A stretch of 15,722 nucleotides of DNA from positions 1-15,722 of the forward strand of contig JAGHBN010000066.1 in NCBI GenBank assembly GCA_021160985.1. The letters run 5' to 3'. The position numbers and the translations under genes were made by a program. The notes beneath the pieces are model-generated. The model was not told the DNA's origin. It saw nothing but the letters and a program-made list of their open reading frames with translations, and did not search any database. Positions 5,998-12,074 of this stretch are shown in pieces. The stretch comes from Thermococcus sp. (GTDB taxonomy: Archaea; Methanobacteriota_B; Thermococci; Thermococcales; Thermococcaceae). Every line of letters starts with the position of its first letter. Position 1 is the stretch's first letter.

Positions 5998-6594
5998 TTA
6001 CCTTTTTCCCCGTTTCCTTTTGAAAGAAGAAACAAACAACTTATATGCCTCCTTATCATCTAACAGTCCAAGATGAATTAAAGCAATTCCAAAGAGGGGC
6101 ATCTTTTTCCCGAATTTTCCGTAGGATGTAGGATAATTTACTTCCTCTTGCATTGCTATCCACTTAAATATTGTGATAAGGTAGGTTGCAGGGATATTCC
6201 CTAATTTTTGGTGATCAATCCTAATTGAACTGACTTTATTAAAAAACTCCTTGGGCTCCATATCATCTAGGACTATTCCTTTAAGAGCTTCATATAAAAT
6301 ACTGGATTTATTTGGATCTTTTTGTTTAAGTTTGTAAAACAACTTGAACATTTCTCCATAATCAGGTTGCCACTTATCACCCTTCTCTATTTTTTCAACC
6401 CATACGCTAAAGTCATATTCTCCTTTTTGTCTAGTTCCGGGTTTTTGGAGATATATCTTTGCGAATCCTAAGTCTTCTACAAGATACACTCCGTTGGGTA
6501 GTTTACGGAAACTATCAACGTCCCCCATTTTTAGTTTTTCAGTGTATACTTCAGCTTTTTCGAACTCGGGGTTTTTTGAGGTTTGGATTTTCAT
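5998..6594 (-). CDS. Unknown protein, first gene of the restriction operon
   Basis: This encodes 198 residues. I do not recognise the family. The N-terminal half looks like a small beta-rich domain (FRKLPNGVYLVEDLGFAKIY, then EYDFSVWVEKIEKGDKWQP). The middle and C-terminal half are helical (IPATYLITIFKWIAMQEEV; KMPLFGIALIHLGLLDDKEA), ending in a very basic tail, KRKRGKR. It has no Cys cluster, no PD-(D/E)xK motif and no NTPase motif. The start ATG 6594 has a good SD (AGGTGA, 7 bases upstream). It is the promoter-proximal gene of the unit with the second methyltransferase and the endonuclease, separated by 16 bases from the former. Possible roles are specificity, DNA-binding or control protein, or a mismatch-repair helper. 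The sequence favours none of these. Confidence 0.7.
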   Translation of the reverse strand: MKIQTSKNPEFEKAEVYTEKLKMGDVDSFRKLPNGVYLVEDLGFAKIYLQKPGTRQKGEYDFSVWVEKIEKGDKWQPDYGEMFKLFYKLKQKDPNKSSILYEALKGIVLDDMEPKEFFNKVSSIRIDHQKLGNIPATYLITIFKWIAMQEEVNYPTSYGKFGKKMPLFGIALIHLGLLDDKEAYKLFVSSFKRKRGKR

Positions 6595-6604
6595 AGTGTC
6601 TCAC

Positions 6605-6636
6605 CTAAGATTGTGTTTCTTATGTGTACATCTTAG
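6605..6636. repeat. Inverted repeat in the leader of the restriction operon
   Basis: CTAAGAT (6605-6611) and ATCTTAG (6630-6636) are perfect 7-bp arms with an 18-base loop. On the minus strand the inner arm runs straight into the AGGTGA SD of the 198-residue gene, so a hairpin in the mRNA could limit ribosome access. As DNA it could be an operator. Confidence 0.5.
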
Positions 6637-6644
6637 TTTTTTAC
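6627..6644 (+). repeat. Right flanking repeat of the restriction-modification block (candidate)
   Basis: TACATCTTAGT plus an AT-rich tail ending in AC. It matches 2497-2517 at 15 of 18 positions when a three-base insertion in the left copy is skipped. It marks the change from AT-rich DNA to GC-rich host genes. Confidence 0.3.
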
Positions 6645-6660
6645 TTTTTCTATCAATACC

Positions 6661-6668
6661 CTTTAAAA
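6661..6668 (+). promoter_or_regulatory. TATA box for cobO, possibly shared with the divergent restriction operon
   Basis: CTTTAAAA at 6661-6668 would give a start near 6688 and a leader holding GGTGAA (6692-6697) before ATG 6703. TTTTAAAG reads well on the minus strand too, where it would start the restriction operon near 6640. Confidence 0.5.
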
Positions 6669-6702
6669 CCCCTGGCAATTATATCCATCCTGGTGAACCC
6701 AC

Positions 6703-7230
6703 ATGTCCTGGAAAGACAAGCTCGGACTGGTGCACATCTACACTGGGGATGGAAAAGGAAAGACAACTGCAGCCTTCGGTCTTGCCGTCAGGATGCTCGG
6801 CTCCGGCGGGAGGGTGATGATCATCCAGTTCATGAAGGCCCCGGACGTTTACGGCGAGCAGAAGAAGATAGCGGAGTGCGGTGCGGTCATAGAGTCCTTC
6901 GGCCTGCCGAAGTTCGTCCACGGGGAGCCTGAAGCCGACGACATCGAGGCGGCCCGAAAGGCACTAGAGAGAGCGAGGGAAGTTGTCTCGAGCGGCGAGT
7001 GGGACCTGGTGATCCTCGATGAAATCTGCGTTGCTTTGGGCTTCAAGATGCTCGATGTTGAAGATGTCAAAGAGCTCATCAGGAGCAAGGCCCCTCACAC
7101 CGAGCTCGTCCTCACAGGTAGATACTGTCCGGGGGGGCTTTTTGAGCTGGCCGACTACGTCACGGAGATGAGGGAGGTAAAGCACCCCTATCAGAGGGGA
7201 GTCCTCGCGAGAAAGGGCGTTGAATACTGA
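6703..7230 (+). CDS. cobO: ATP:corrinoid adenosyltransferase (CobO/CobA/BtuR type)
   Basis: This encodes 175 residues. It transfers the adenosyl group of ATP to the cobalt of reduced corrinoids, a late step in adenosylcobalamin synthesis or salvage in the cytoplasm. Seen: the N-terminal IYTGDGKGKTTAAFG with Walker-type loop GDGKGKTT at 15-22, VMIIQFMK at 38-44, the acidic strand VILDE at 103-107, ELVLTGRYCP at 134-143, DYVTEMREVKHPYQRGV near the C-terminus. All are hallmarks of the CobA/CobO family, and the length is usual. The start ATG has GGTGAA upstream. Composition is GC-rich (36 of 60 bases in 6961-7020, against 21 of 60 in 3361-3420), marking the return to host-like DNA. The neighbours are not cobalamin genes, so it is probably transcribed alone. 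Confidence 0.95.
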   Translation: MSWKDKLGLVHIYTGDGKGKTTAAFGLAVRMLGSGGRVMIIQFMKAPDVYGEQKKIAECGAVIESFGLPKFVHGEPEADDIEAARKALERAREVVSSGEWDLVILDEICVALGFKMLDVEDVKELIRSKAPHTELVLTGRYCPGGLFELADYVTEMREVKHPYQRGVLARKGVEY

Positions 7231-7253
7231 AGGGCCTTTCATGAACCGAAAAG

Positions 7254-7261
7254 CTTTTTAG
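7254..7261 (+). promoter_or_regulatory. TATA-like element for the UPF0147 gene
   Basis: CTTTTTAG within GAAAAGCTTTTTAG (purine-rich BRE-like stretch plus TATA) predicts a start near 7283 and a leader of about 58 bases before the SD. Confidence 0.4.
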
Positions 7262-7341
7262 TTAGAATTACTTAAGATAAGCCGAGGAGGTTTTAGTAAC
7301 AATTTTTTAGTATAATGGAATAATGCAGAGGGGGTGATGGA

Positions 7342-7593
7342 ATGAGTGAGCTGATCCAGCAGATTGTGCAGGTTCTCAAGGAACAGGTCGTTCAGGACAC
7401 CGTTGTTCCGAGGAACATTAGGAGGGCGGCCGAGCAGGCTATAGAGACTCTCCTTGACGAGAGCAAGGAGCCGGCCGTAAGGGCCGCCGATGCAATAGCG
7501 ATCCTCGAGGAGATTAGTGAGGACCCGAACATGCCGATGCATACGAGGACCATCATCTGGGAGGTCCTCGGTGCCCTTGAGCAGATCAAGTGA
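7342..7593 (+). CDS. UPF0147-family small helical protein
   Basis: This encodes 83 residues, almost wholly helical. The pattern VVPRNIRRAAEQAIETLLDE, then KEPAVRAADAIAILEEISED, then PNMPMHTRTIIWEVLGALEQ is that of the archaeal UPF0147 family, whose function is not established as far as I know. The length is typical. The start ATG 7342 is preceded by GGGGGTGATGG, a strong SD. It stands alone between cobO and the convergent aldolase operon, with its own promoter. The stop TGA is the first three bases of a 7-bp hairpin (7591-7613). Confidence 0.85.
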   Translation: MSELIQQIVQVLKEQVVQDTVVPRNIRRAAEQAIETLLDESKEPAVRAADAIAILEEISEDPNMPMHTRTIIWEVLGALEQIK

Positions 7594-7613
7594 GCGTTTT
7601 CTTTTTACGCTCA
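7591..7613. terminator. Hairpin terminator between convergent genes
   Basis: TGAGCGT (7591-7597) and ACGCTCA (7607-7613) are perfect arms with the T-rich loop TTTCTTTTT. The element includes the UPF0147 stop codon and lies 32 bases past the aldolase stop on the other strand. The T-run serves plus-strand termination. The stem could also trim the opposing transcript. Confidence 0.55.
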
Positions 7614-7644
7614 TTCTCCTGTGTTTCCTGGATAAAATTGGAAC

Positions 7645-8205
7645 TCAAACTTTTCTGCTCAGGTACCAGAGCTTTGCGCTCTCTTCGACCAGCTCCGCCT
7701 TGTAGAATGCTTCCCTGAGGGTTTCACCCACGGTCACTATACCGTGCTTCGCCATCACTGCTGCGTCGGCGTTTCTGAGGGCCTCGGCGGTGACCTCTGC
7801 CAGCTCCTCGCTTCCGGCCGGCCGGAACGGTGCTATCGGGATTCTCTTCAGGTATATCTCGGCTTCGGGCGTTATTATCGGGAGTTCCCCTTCGAGCAGG
7901 GTTGAGGCAACTATCGAGTATGGCGGGTGGAGGTGTGCCACCGCCTTAACGTCCGGTCTGAGCCGGTAGATCGCGAGGTGTAGCCTGTACTCGGACGACG
8001 GCCTCACCCCGGAGAGCTGCCTTCCGCTCATGTCGATTACGGCCGTCTGCTCCGCAGTCATGTCGTCCATCACCGCTCCGGTTGCTTTTATGAAAACCAT
8101 GTTCCCCCTCCTGATGCTCAGGTTTCCGCCGAAGGCCGCCGTTAAACCCCTGGAGTGGGCCAGACGGGAGTATTTCACGAGCTGGGCCTTTGCAACCCTG
8201 CTCAT
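7645..8205 (-). CDS. Class II (zinc) aldolase, L-fuculose-1-phosphate aldolase-like
   Basis: This encodes 186 residues and probably splits a sugar phosphate reversibly into DHAP and an aldehyde. Seen: GGNLS at 26-30 (phosphate binding), KATG at 40-43, PSSE at 69-72 with E72 matching the catalytic Glu of E. coli FucA, HLH at 91-93 and H154 matching the three zinc ligands. This set separates aldolases from adducin-like relatives. Related enzymes act in lactaldehyde or F420 precursor synthesis, methylthioribulose-phosphate dehydration and 5-deoxysugar salvage, so the true substrate is open. The start ATG 8205 has GGTGAAAGA directly upstream and overlaps the previous stop (ATGA), showing translational coupling with the zinc-ribbon protein. 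An upstream in-frame start at 8235 lies inside that gene and is unlikely. Confidence 0.87.
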   Translation of the reverse strand: MSRVAKAQLVKYSRLAHSRGLTAAFGGNLSIRRGNMVFIKATGAVMDDMTAEQTAVIDMSGRQLSGVRPSSEYRLHLAIYRLRPDVKAVAHLHPPYSIVASTLLEGELPIITPEAEIYLKRIPIAPFRPAGSEELAEVTAEALRNADAAVMAKHGIVTVGETLREAFYKAELVEESAKLWYLSRKV

Positions 8206-8792
8206 TCTTTCACCACCCTGATTCCGTAGCCGCACTCAGGGCAGAGGGCCTCTTTTCCCCTCCAGACGAGTTCGCCGCCGCATATCGGGCAGACGTTCAG
8301 CTTTCCGCTCTCCTTCCAGCCTTCGTAGGTTTTTCCGTCTATCACGAGGTGGAGGCCATCTTTGCCCTCCTCAAAATGCCCGAAGACGGGGCTGCTCTTT
8401 AGTTCAAGCGTCTTTTCATCTATTATCGCGGGCTCAAGCCCGATGTTGCCCTCGTACTCGAGGTCGTTTGCGGGGAGTATCTCAACCACGAAGGCCCCCA
8501 GCTCCCGGTCGTGGTAGGCTATTACCTCGACGGCATCGCTCAGCTCGCCGCTTGAGGGGATGATGTCTACTATGAGGGGTTCTCCTGGGAACGTGAGGGC
8601 TACTAGGTGGCGGTTCCTGTGGAGGGCCAGCCCCTTGCCGGTGTAGAGCTCTTCAAGCCCGAGCTCCCTCAGAAGGTCCCTTACATCGTCAGCTTCGGGC
8701 AGGGTGCCCTTTTCAATCACGCGGCGCGTTATCTCTTCTGCCAGAGGCATGGCAAGCGTTACCGGGTCGTAGGAGTAGCTTATTCTCTCCAT
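8202..8792 (-). CDS. Uncharacterised protein with C-terminal zinc ribbon
   Basis: This encodes 196 residues. The last 35 hold a zinc ribbon with ligands C168, C171, C184 and C187 (CPICGG, then CPECG). Residues 1-60 are helical and acidic (LAEEITRRVIEKGTLPEADD, RDLLRELGLEELY). Residues 60-160 look beta-rich with no family I can name. The start ATG 8792 has GGTGAGAGA directly upstream. ATG 8810 is an alternative with no SD. It is the first gene of a two-gene unit, its stop overlapping the aldolase start by 4 bases. The promoter is probably the palindromic TATA box shared with tRNA-Tyr. Zinc ribbons in archaeal proteins often bind nucleic acid or protein partners, and the sequence does not say which. 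Confidence 0.8.
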   Translation of the reverse strand: MERISYSYDPVTLAMPLAEEITRRVIEKGTLPEADDVRDLLRELGLEELYTGKGLALHRNRHLVALTFPGEPLIVDIIPSSGELSDAVEVIAYHDRELGAFVVEILPANDLEYEGNIGLEPAIIDEKTLELKSSPVFGHFEEGKDGLHLVIDGKTYEGWKESGKLNVCPICGGELVWRGKEALCPECGYGIRVVKE

Positions 8793-8822
8793 TCTCTCAC
8801 CGGGCTCCATTGGGCAGAAAAA

Positions 8823-8830
8823 TTTATAAA
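8823..8830. promoter_or_regulatory. Palindromic TATA box between tRNA-Tyr and the zinc-ribbon/aldolase operon
   Basis: TTTATAAA reads the same on both strands. It lies 28 bases upstream of the mature tRNA 5' end on the plus strand. On the minus strand it lies about 31 bases upstream of ATG 8792. Spacing suits transcription in both directions. Confidence 0.6.
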
Positions 8831-8857
8831 CCTACCCGGGGCACTATCCATCGAGGT

Positions 8858-8935
8858 CCCGCGGTAGCCTAGCCTGGGAGTGGCGGCGGACTGTAGATCC
8901 GCAGGTCCCCGGTTCAAATCCGGGCCGCGGGACCA
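8858..8935 (+). tRNA. tRNA-Tyr (anticodon GTA), CCA encoded, no intron
   Basis: The sequence folds into a full cloverleaf. The acceptor stem CCCGCGG (8858-8864) pairs with CCGCGGG (8925-8931). The D stem is GCC/GGC (8867-8869 and 8882-8884). The anticodon stem GCGGA/TCCGC holds the loop CTGTAGA with anticodon GTA at 8893-8895. The variable loop is AGGTC. The T arm is CCCGG-TTCAAAT-CCGGG. The discriminator is A8932, followed by encoded CCA. C1-G72 is the archaeal/eukaryal tyrosine identity pair. A small hairpin, CAGAA/TTCTG (8937-8950), follows and may help 3'-end formation. Confidence 0.97.
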
Positions 8936-9065
8936 CCAGAAACGCTTCTGCCCTTCCAGCATGGATTCAAAGGCTTTTGTCGGGTGCTGTATTTTTCGAG
9001 GTTTCGCTGAGAAGTGTTTTGGAGCTCTTCTCAGGACTTTTCTGGGCGGTCTGTGTACCAGAAAA

Positions 9066-9074
9066 CTTTTAATA
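9066..9074 (+). promoter_or_regulatory. TATA box for the Tfx-family gene
   Basis: CTTTTAATA at 9066-9074 is centred about 24 bases before ATG 9094, and there is no SD. Together these point to a leaderless transcript. Confidence 0.55.
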
Positions 9075-9093
9075 TTCCCCACGATGTTAAATT

Positions 9094-9540
9094 ATGGTGT
9101 TTAAAGTGAAGAGTTTCCTCACCGAGCAGCAGATTAGGATTCTCAGGCTCAGGGCAAAGGGGATGAAGCAGAGCGAGATAGCCGAGCTTTTGGGCACGAG
9201 CAGGGCAAACGTCAGCATACTCGAGAGGAGGGCCATGGAAAAAATCGAAAAGGCCAGGAACACGCTGCTGCTGTGGGAGCAGATAAACTCGAGGGTTAGC
9301 GTCTCGGTGAGGGCCGGGGAGGATATCTTTGAGGTTCCGGGGAGGCTCTTCAAGAAGGCCGACGTTTACGGCGTTAAGGTTCCGTACAGCACGGCTGAGA
9401 TAATAGCGTTTATAGTTGGGAATGCCCCGGTTGACGACAGGCTCGCGAAGAGGGACTTCACGCTGTTTCTGGACACCACCGGGAGGCTGCGCATAAGCGA
9501 GTGCCTACTTGAGGAGTTCGATGAGGTAGGGAAGGATTAG
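9094..9540 (+). CDS. Tfx-family archaeal transcriptional regulator
   Basis: This encodes 148 residues. The N-terminal HTH at about 9-55 (LTEQQIRILRLRAKGMKQSE, then LLGTSRANVSILERRAMEKI) is the Tfx pattern, related to sigma-like HTHs. It is followed by a C-terminal domain (VRAGEDIFEVPGRLFKKADV, then YGVKVPYSTAEIIAFI) of the type found in Tfx proteins. Tfx was first described in Methanothermobacter, binding near the molybdenum formylmethanofuran dehydrogenase operon; targets in Thermococcales are unknown to me. The transcript is probably leaderless. The 3' end overlaps the end of the convergent lrgB by 36 bases (9505-9540), so the two transcripts can pair. Divergent or nearby targets could include lrgAB, but no operator was identified. 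Confidence 0.85.
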   Translation: MVFKVKSFLTEQQIRILRLRAKGMKQSEIAELLGTSRANVSILERRAMEKIEKARNTLLLWEQINSRVSVSVRAGEDIFEVPGRLFKKADVYGVKVPYSTAEIIAFIVGNAPVDDRLAKRDFTLFLDTTGRLRISECLLEEFDEVGKD

Positions 9541-10179
9541 GGCGGTGAAAACTCCGTTCAGCGCCATAGCCAGCCCGCTGACTGCTCCGGCCAGCTCGTC
9601 CTCGAGGATTATTCTCGCAGTCCCGAGGCCGTGCGAGGAAACCCCAGTCGCGAGACCTCTGGCTATCCTGTCTCTGACTCGGAAGAGGTTCAGGAGCTCG
9701 GGAGCGAAGGCGTTGCCTAGGAGCCCCGTTAGTATCACGAGAACCGCTGTTAGGGCCGGAATGCCGCCTATCTTTTCGCTTATGCCGATTGCTATGGCCG
9801 TGGTGACGCTTTTTGGAGCCATGCTCAGGAGGACTTCCTCGCTCCCTCCCAGGAGCCTGGCAATGTAGTAGGCACTGAGGACTGCGGCCGTTCCCCCAGC
9901 GGCTATTCCAAGCGCTATTTCCCTCGCGTAGGCTTTTATGGTGCCCCTGCCCTTGTAGACCGGAACGGCCAGACTGACCACCGCGGGCCCGAGGAGGAAC
10001 TTGAGAAAAACGGCGCTCTCCATGTAGGAGTCATAGGGGAAACCGCTGAGGCTGATGATTGCAGTTATTGTCGCTATCGAAAGAAGGACTGGGTTCGTGT
10101 AGAATGCCCTCTTCCTGGCGTGCAGCTCTGAGAAGAGGTAGAAAACGGTGAGCGTGAGTGCCAGGCCGTAGGGGTTCAT
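9505..10179 (-). CDS. lrgB: LrgB-family membrane protein
   Basis: This encodes 224 residues, very hydrophobic, with six to seven likely membrane helices across the chain. The conserved LrgB core is visible: FLKFLLGPAVVSLAVPVYKG (about 58-77), LLSMAPKSVTTAIAIGISEK (about 117-136), and ATGVSSHGLGTARI in the C-terminal third. LrgA/LrgB pairs were first studied as holin/antiholin-like proteins controlling murein hydrolases. In other settings they move small acids such as pyruvate (Bacillus) and glycolate/glycerate (plastid PLGG1). Archaea lack murein, so transport is the better guess here. The start ATG overlaps the lrgA stop by 4 bases (ATGA), indicating coupled translation. The 3' end overlaps the Tfx gene tail. 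Confidence 0.9.
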   Translation of the reverse strand: MNPYGLALTLTVFYLFSELHARKRAFYTNPVLLSIATITAIISLSGFPYDSYMESAVFLKFLLGPAVVSLAVPVYKGRGTIKAYAREIALGIAAGGTAAVLSAYYIARLLGGSEEVLLSMAPKSVTTAIAIGISEKIGGIPALTAVLVILTGLLGNAFAPELLNLFRVRDRIARGLATGVSSHGLGTARIILEDELAGAVSGLAMALNGVFTALILPYLIELLK

Positions 10180-10523
10180 TCTCCACCCCTCCTGAGGAAT
10201 TCGACGGTCTTAGCCGTTATGAGGAGGGTTATCAGGAAGCTCAGTATCAGGGCGGCGGTTATGGGCACTACCTGGCTCTTCATCAGGCCGATGTATGTCA
10301 CTATCCCGACGCCCGGAGGAATGAACATGACGCTCATGTTTCTGACGAGTAGCTCCGCCTCCCCCTCCACCCACTCCAGCCTGATAGCACCCGTTAGAAG
10401 CGCCAATAGGAGGAAGAGCATCCCTAACACGCTTCCCGGGATGGGGAGGTTGGAGGTTTCGCTCACCAGCTCTCCCACTGCGTAGAATCCGAAGATTATC
10501 GCCAGCCCTCGGTATGGCTTCAT
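10176..10523 (-). CDS. lrgA: LrgA/CidA-family membrane protein
   Basis: This encodes 115 residues with about four membrane helices. LrgA hallmarks are seen: GLAIIFGFYAVGELVS at the N-terminus, NLPIPGSVLGMLFLLLAL (the PIPGSVLGM motif) at about 27-44, MSVMFIPPGVGIVTYIGLM (FxPxGVG) in the third quarter, and a final helix ending in a basic tail. The frame is open further upstream to 10931, but that part is antisense to the DUF2139-like gene and lacks protein character. ATG 10523 begins the recognised domain and lies about 26 bases from the TATA box without an SD, so the message is probably leaderless. It acts as the small partner of LrgB. Confidence 0.9.
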   Translation of the reverse strand: MKPYRGLAIIFGFYAVGELVSETSNLPIPGSVLGMLFLLLALLTGAIRLEWVEGEAELLVRNMSVMFIPPGVGIVTYIGLMKSQVVPITAALILSFLITLLITAKTVEFLRRGGE

Positions 10524-10545
10524 AGTTTTGTCTAGGGACTCTCCG

Positions 10546-10553
10546 TATAAAAA
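10546..10553. promoter_or_regulatory. TATA box between lrgAB and the DUF2139-like gene
   Basis: TATAAAAA on the plus strand would start transcription near 10575 for the gene at 10608. Its complement TTTTTATA on the minus strand is correctly placed (about 26 bases) for a leaderless lrgA starting at 10523. One box may serve both genes, although separate boxes cannot be excluded. Confidence 0.45.
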
Positions 10554-10607
10554 TCCAACCCCGAAAGAGCAATAAGGGAAAGGAACGTATTCACCTCTGG
10601 TGATATC

Positions 10608-12074
10608 ATGCCTCTCAAGAGCTATCGCTTTCCCGGAAGGTACGGCCCCGAGTGGGGCAGCGGCGGGATATTCGGCCTGAGGTACTACAACGGGACGCTT
10701 TACTACACGCTGGCCTTTGAGGCCGAGGCTCACTTCACAGACGTTAAGAGCGGTGAGGAAAAGGTCTACGACTTCACCCTTCTCGGGAACGCCCCCACCA
10801 GCGGTGGCGACACCTACAACGCGGTCGAGACGGTTGACGAGTTCATATATTTTGGCGGCTGGGTTCACGCACCGGCCGTTTACCGCGAGGACAGGAGGAT
10901 ACTCTTCCACAACAAGTACTCCCACGTTCATGTCTACGACACTGAAAACGGCTCCATCCGGCTCCTATGGAAGGACTCCATTCACCACGAGACGGACTGG
11001 GCCGGAGAGGTGAGCGATATACTCTACGACCCCTATAGCGACAGGCTCCTCCTCGCGAGGGAGGACGGGCACGCAAACCTCGGGATCTACTCGCTCGACA
11101 GGAGAACCGGGAGTATAGAGATGCTGTCTGATAAGCCCTCCCTGAAGGGAACTATAGTCCACGACGTGGCCTTCTTTGGCGTCGGGAGGAACTTCAGGGA
11201 GGGGCTGAAGGAGGTGCTGGCTCTCGACCTCATCACGGACAAAACCGAGAGCTTCAGCCCCGGTGGAAGTGTTGACGGGAGGCCCTACATAAGGCCGGAC
11301 TACGGACCCCTGGCCAGTGCCTACAACAGGGCGTTTGTTTTCGTCAGGGGAGGCCTGCTTGCGGGCAATCCACTGATGGAAGAGGAGTTCAGGTTTTACA
11401 GGCTGTTTGACTTCTACACTCTGTACTCCCCGTACAGGGTGAACGCGATAAACGTCGGCGGCGGGATTTTGACAGCTTTCAACGCCCACCATGACGCTGT
11501 TTACAGGCCGGGCGTGGAGTACGAAGGCCTCGCATGGAGGGCCACCAACACGATAGCCGGTCCGAGCGTTCTCGTTTACATAGTCCCGCCGGTGGCGAGG
11601 ATAGTTGCCGCTTTTGGGGCTAGGGTTACGAGCATTGAGAAGATGGACGGGAAGCTGCTGGTGGCCACAAATACAGCGCCAAACACGAGCTCCACGGAGG
11701 CAACGCCTTTCGATACCGGCAACAGGGAGGTAGTGGTTCTTGACGAGAAGATACTTCAGGAGAGGCCCCCGGCGGTGAGCTTCTCGCTTCCGCTCTCCCT
11801 TCCGAGCATGGCCAAAGGGCTGGGCGGCGGAACTTTTGGGGGAATTCCTCTCGACGGCTACCGCGAGCCGAGGGCAGTCTTCTACCTGGGCAGGGACAAC
11901 AGGCTGACCGTCCACGAGTACGACCTATCGCTCCCGGCAGGAGAGGCCGTTTCGGAGACCTTCGAGGTGAAGGCGGGCAAGAACATCCTCGATCTGGACT
12001 CATTCAGCGGAATAGTCAGCTTCGAGCTGGAAAAGGAAGACATGGAAGGAAAGGTAAGAATAGAGCTCCGCTAA
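10608..12074 (+). CDS. DUF2139-like archaeal protein, probable beta-propeller
   Basis: This encodes 488 residues. I recall this type as archaeal DUF2139; function unknown. The chain is rich in Tyr, Gly and short strands repeated with propeller-like spacing (GLRYYNGTLYYTLAF; DEFIYFGGWVHAPAVY; YSHVHVYDTENGSIRLLWK; DILYDPYSDRLLLAREDGHA; NLGIYSLDRRTGSIEML), with D-x-x-T/N-G-x blade turns. There is no signal peptide or membrane helix, so it is probably cytoplasmic. Conserved His-rich spots (HNKYSHVHV, HHETDW, NAHHDAVY) might bind metal or ligand. The start ATG has GGTGATATC directly upstream. It is divergent from lrgAB across an 84-base region. Its stop TAA overlaps the stop of the convergent 99-residue gene by 4 bases. 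Confidence 0.75.
   Translation: MPLKSYRFPGRYGPEWGSGGIFGLRYYNGTLYYTLAFEAEAHFTDVKSGEEKVYDFTLLGNAPTSGGDTYNAVETVDEFIYFGGWVHAPAVYREDRRILFHNKYSHVHVYDTENGSIRLLWKDSIHHETDWAGEVSDILYDPYSDRLLLAREDGHANLGIYSLDRRTGSIEMLSDKPSLKGTIVHDVAFFGVGRNFREGLKEVLALDLITDKTESFSPGGSVDGRPYIRPDYGPLASAYNRAFVFVRGGLLAGNPLMEEEFRFYRLFDFYTLYSPYRVNAINVGGGILTAFNAHHDAVYRPGVEYEGLAWRATNTIAGPSVLVYIVPPVARIVAAFGARVTSIEKMDGKLLVATNTAPNTSSTEATPFDTGNREVVVLDEKILQERPPAVSFSLPLSLPSMAKGLGGGTFGGIPLDGYREPRAVFYLGRDNRLTVHEYDLSLPAGEAVSETFEVKAGKNILDLDSFSGIVSFELEKEDMEGKVRIELR

Noticed and set aside
5982..6059. 26-residue N-terminal extension of the second methyltransferase
   Set aside because: It overlaps the preceding gene's coding end, and ATG 5981 has its own SD after a 16-base gap.
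10524..10931. Long N-terminal extension of lrgA
   Set aside because: It is antisense to the DUF2139-like gene, LrgA homologues start at the MKPYRGLAI equivalent, and a TATA box lies in between.
10965..11915. 316-codon minus frame opposite the DUF2139-like gene
   Set aside because: It is a shadow frame with no SD and an Arg/Pro/Val-rich random composition.
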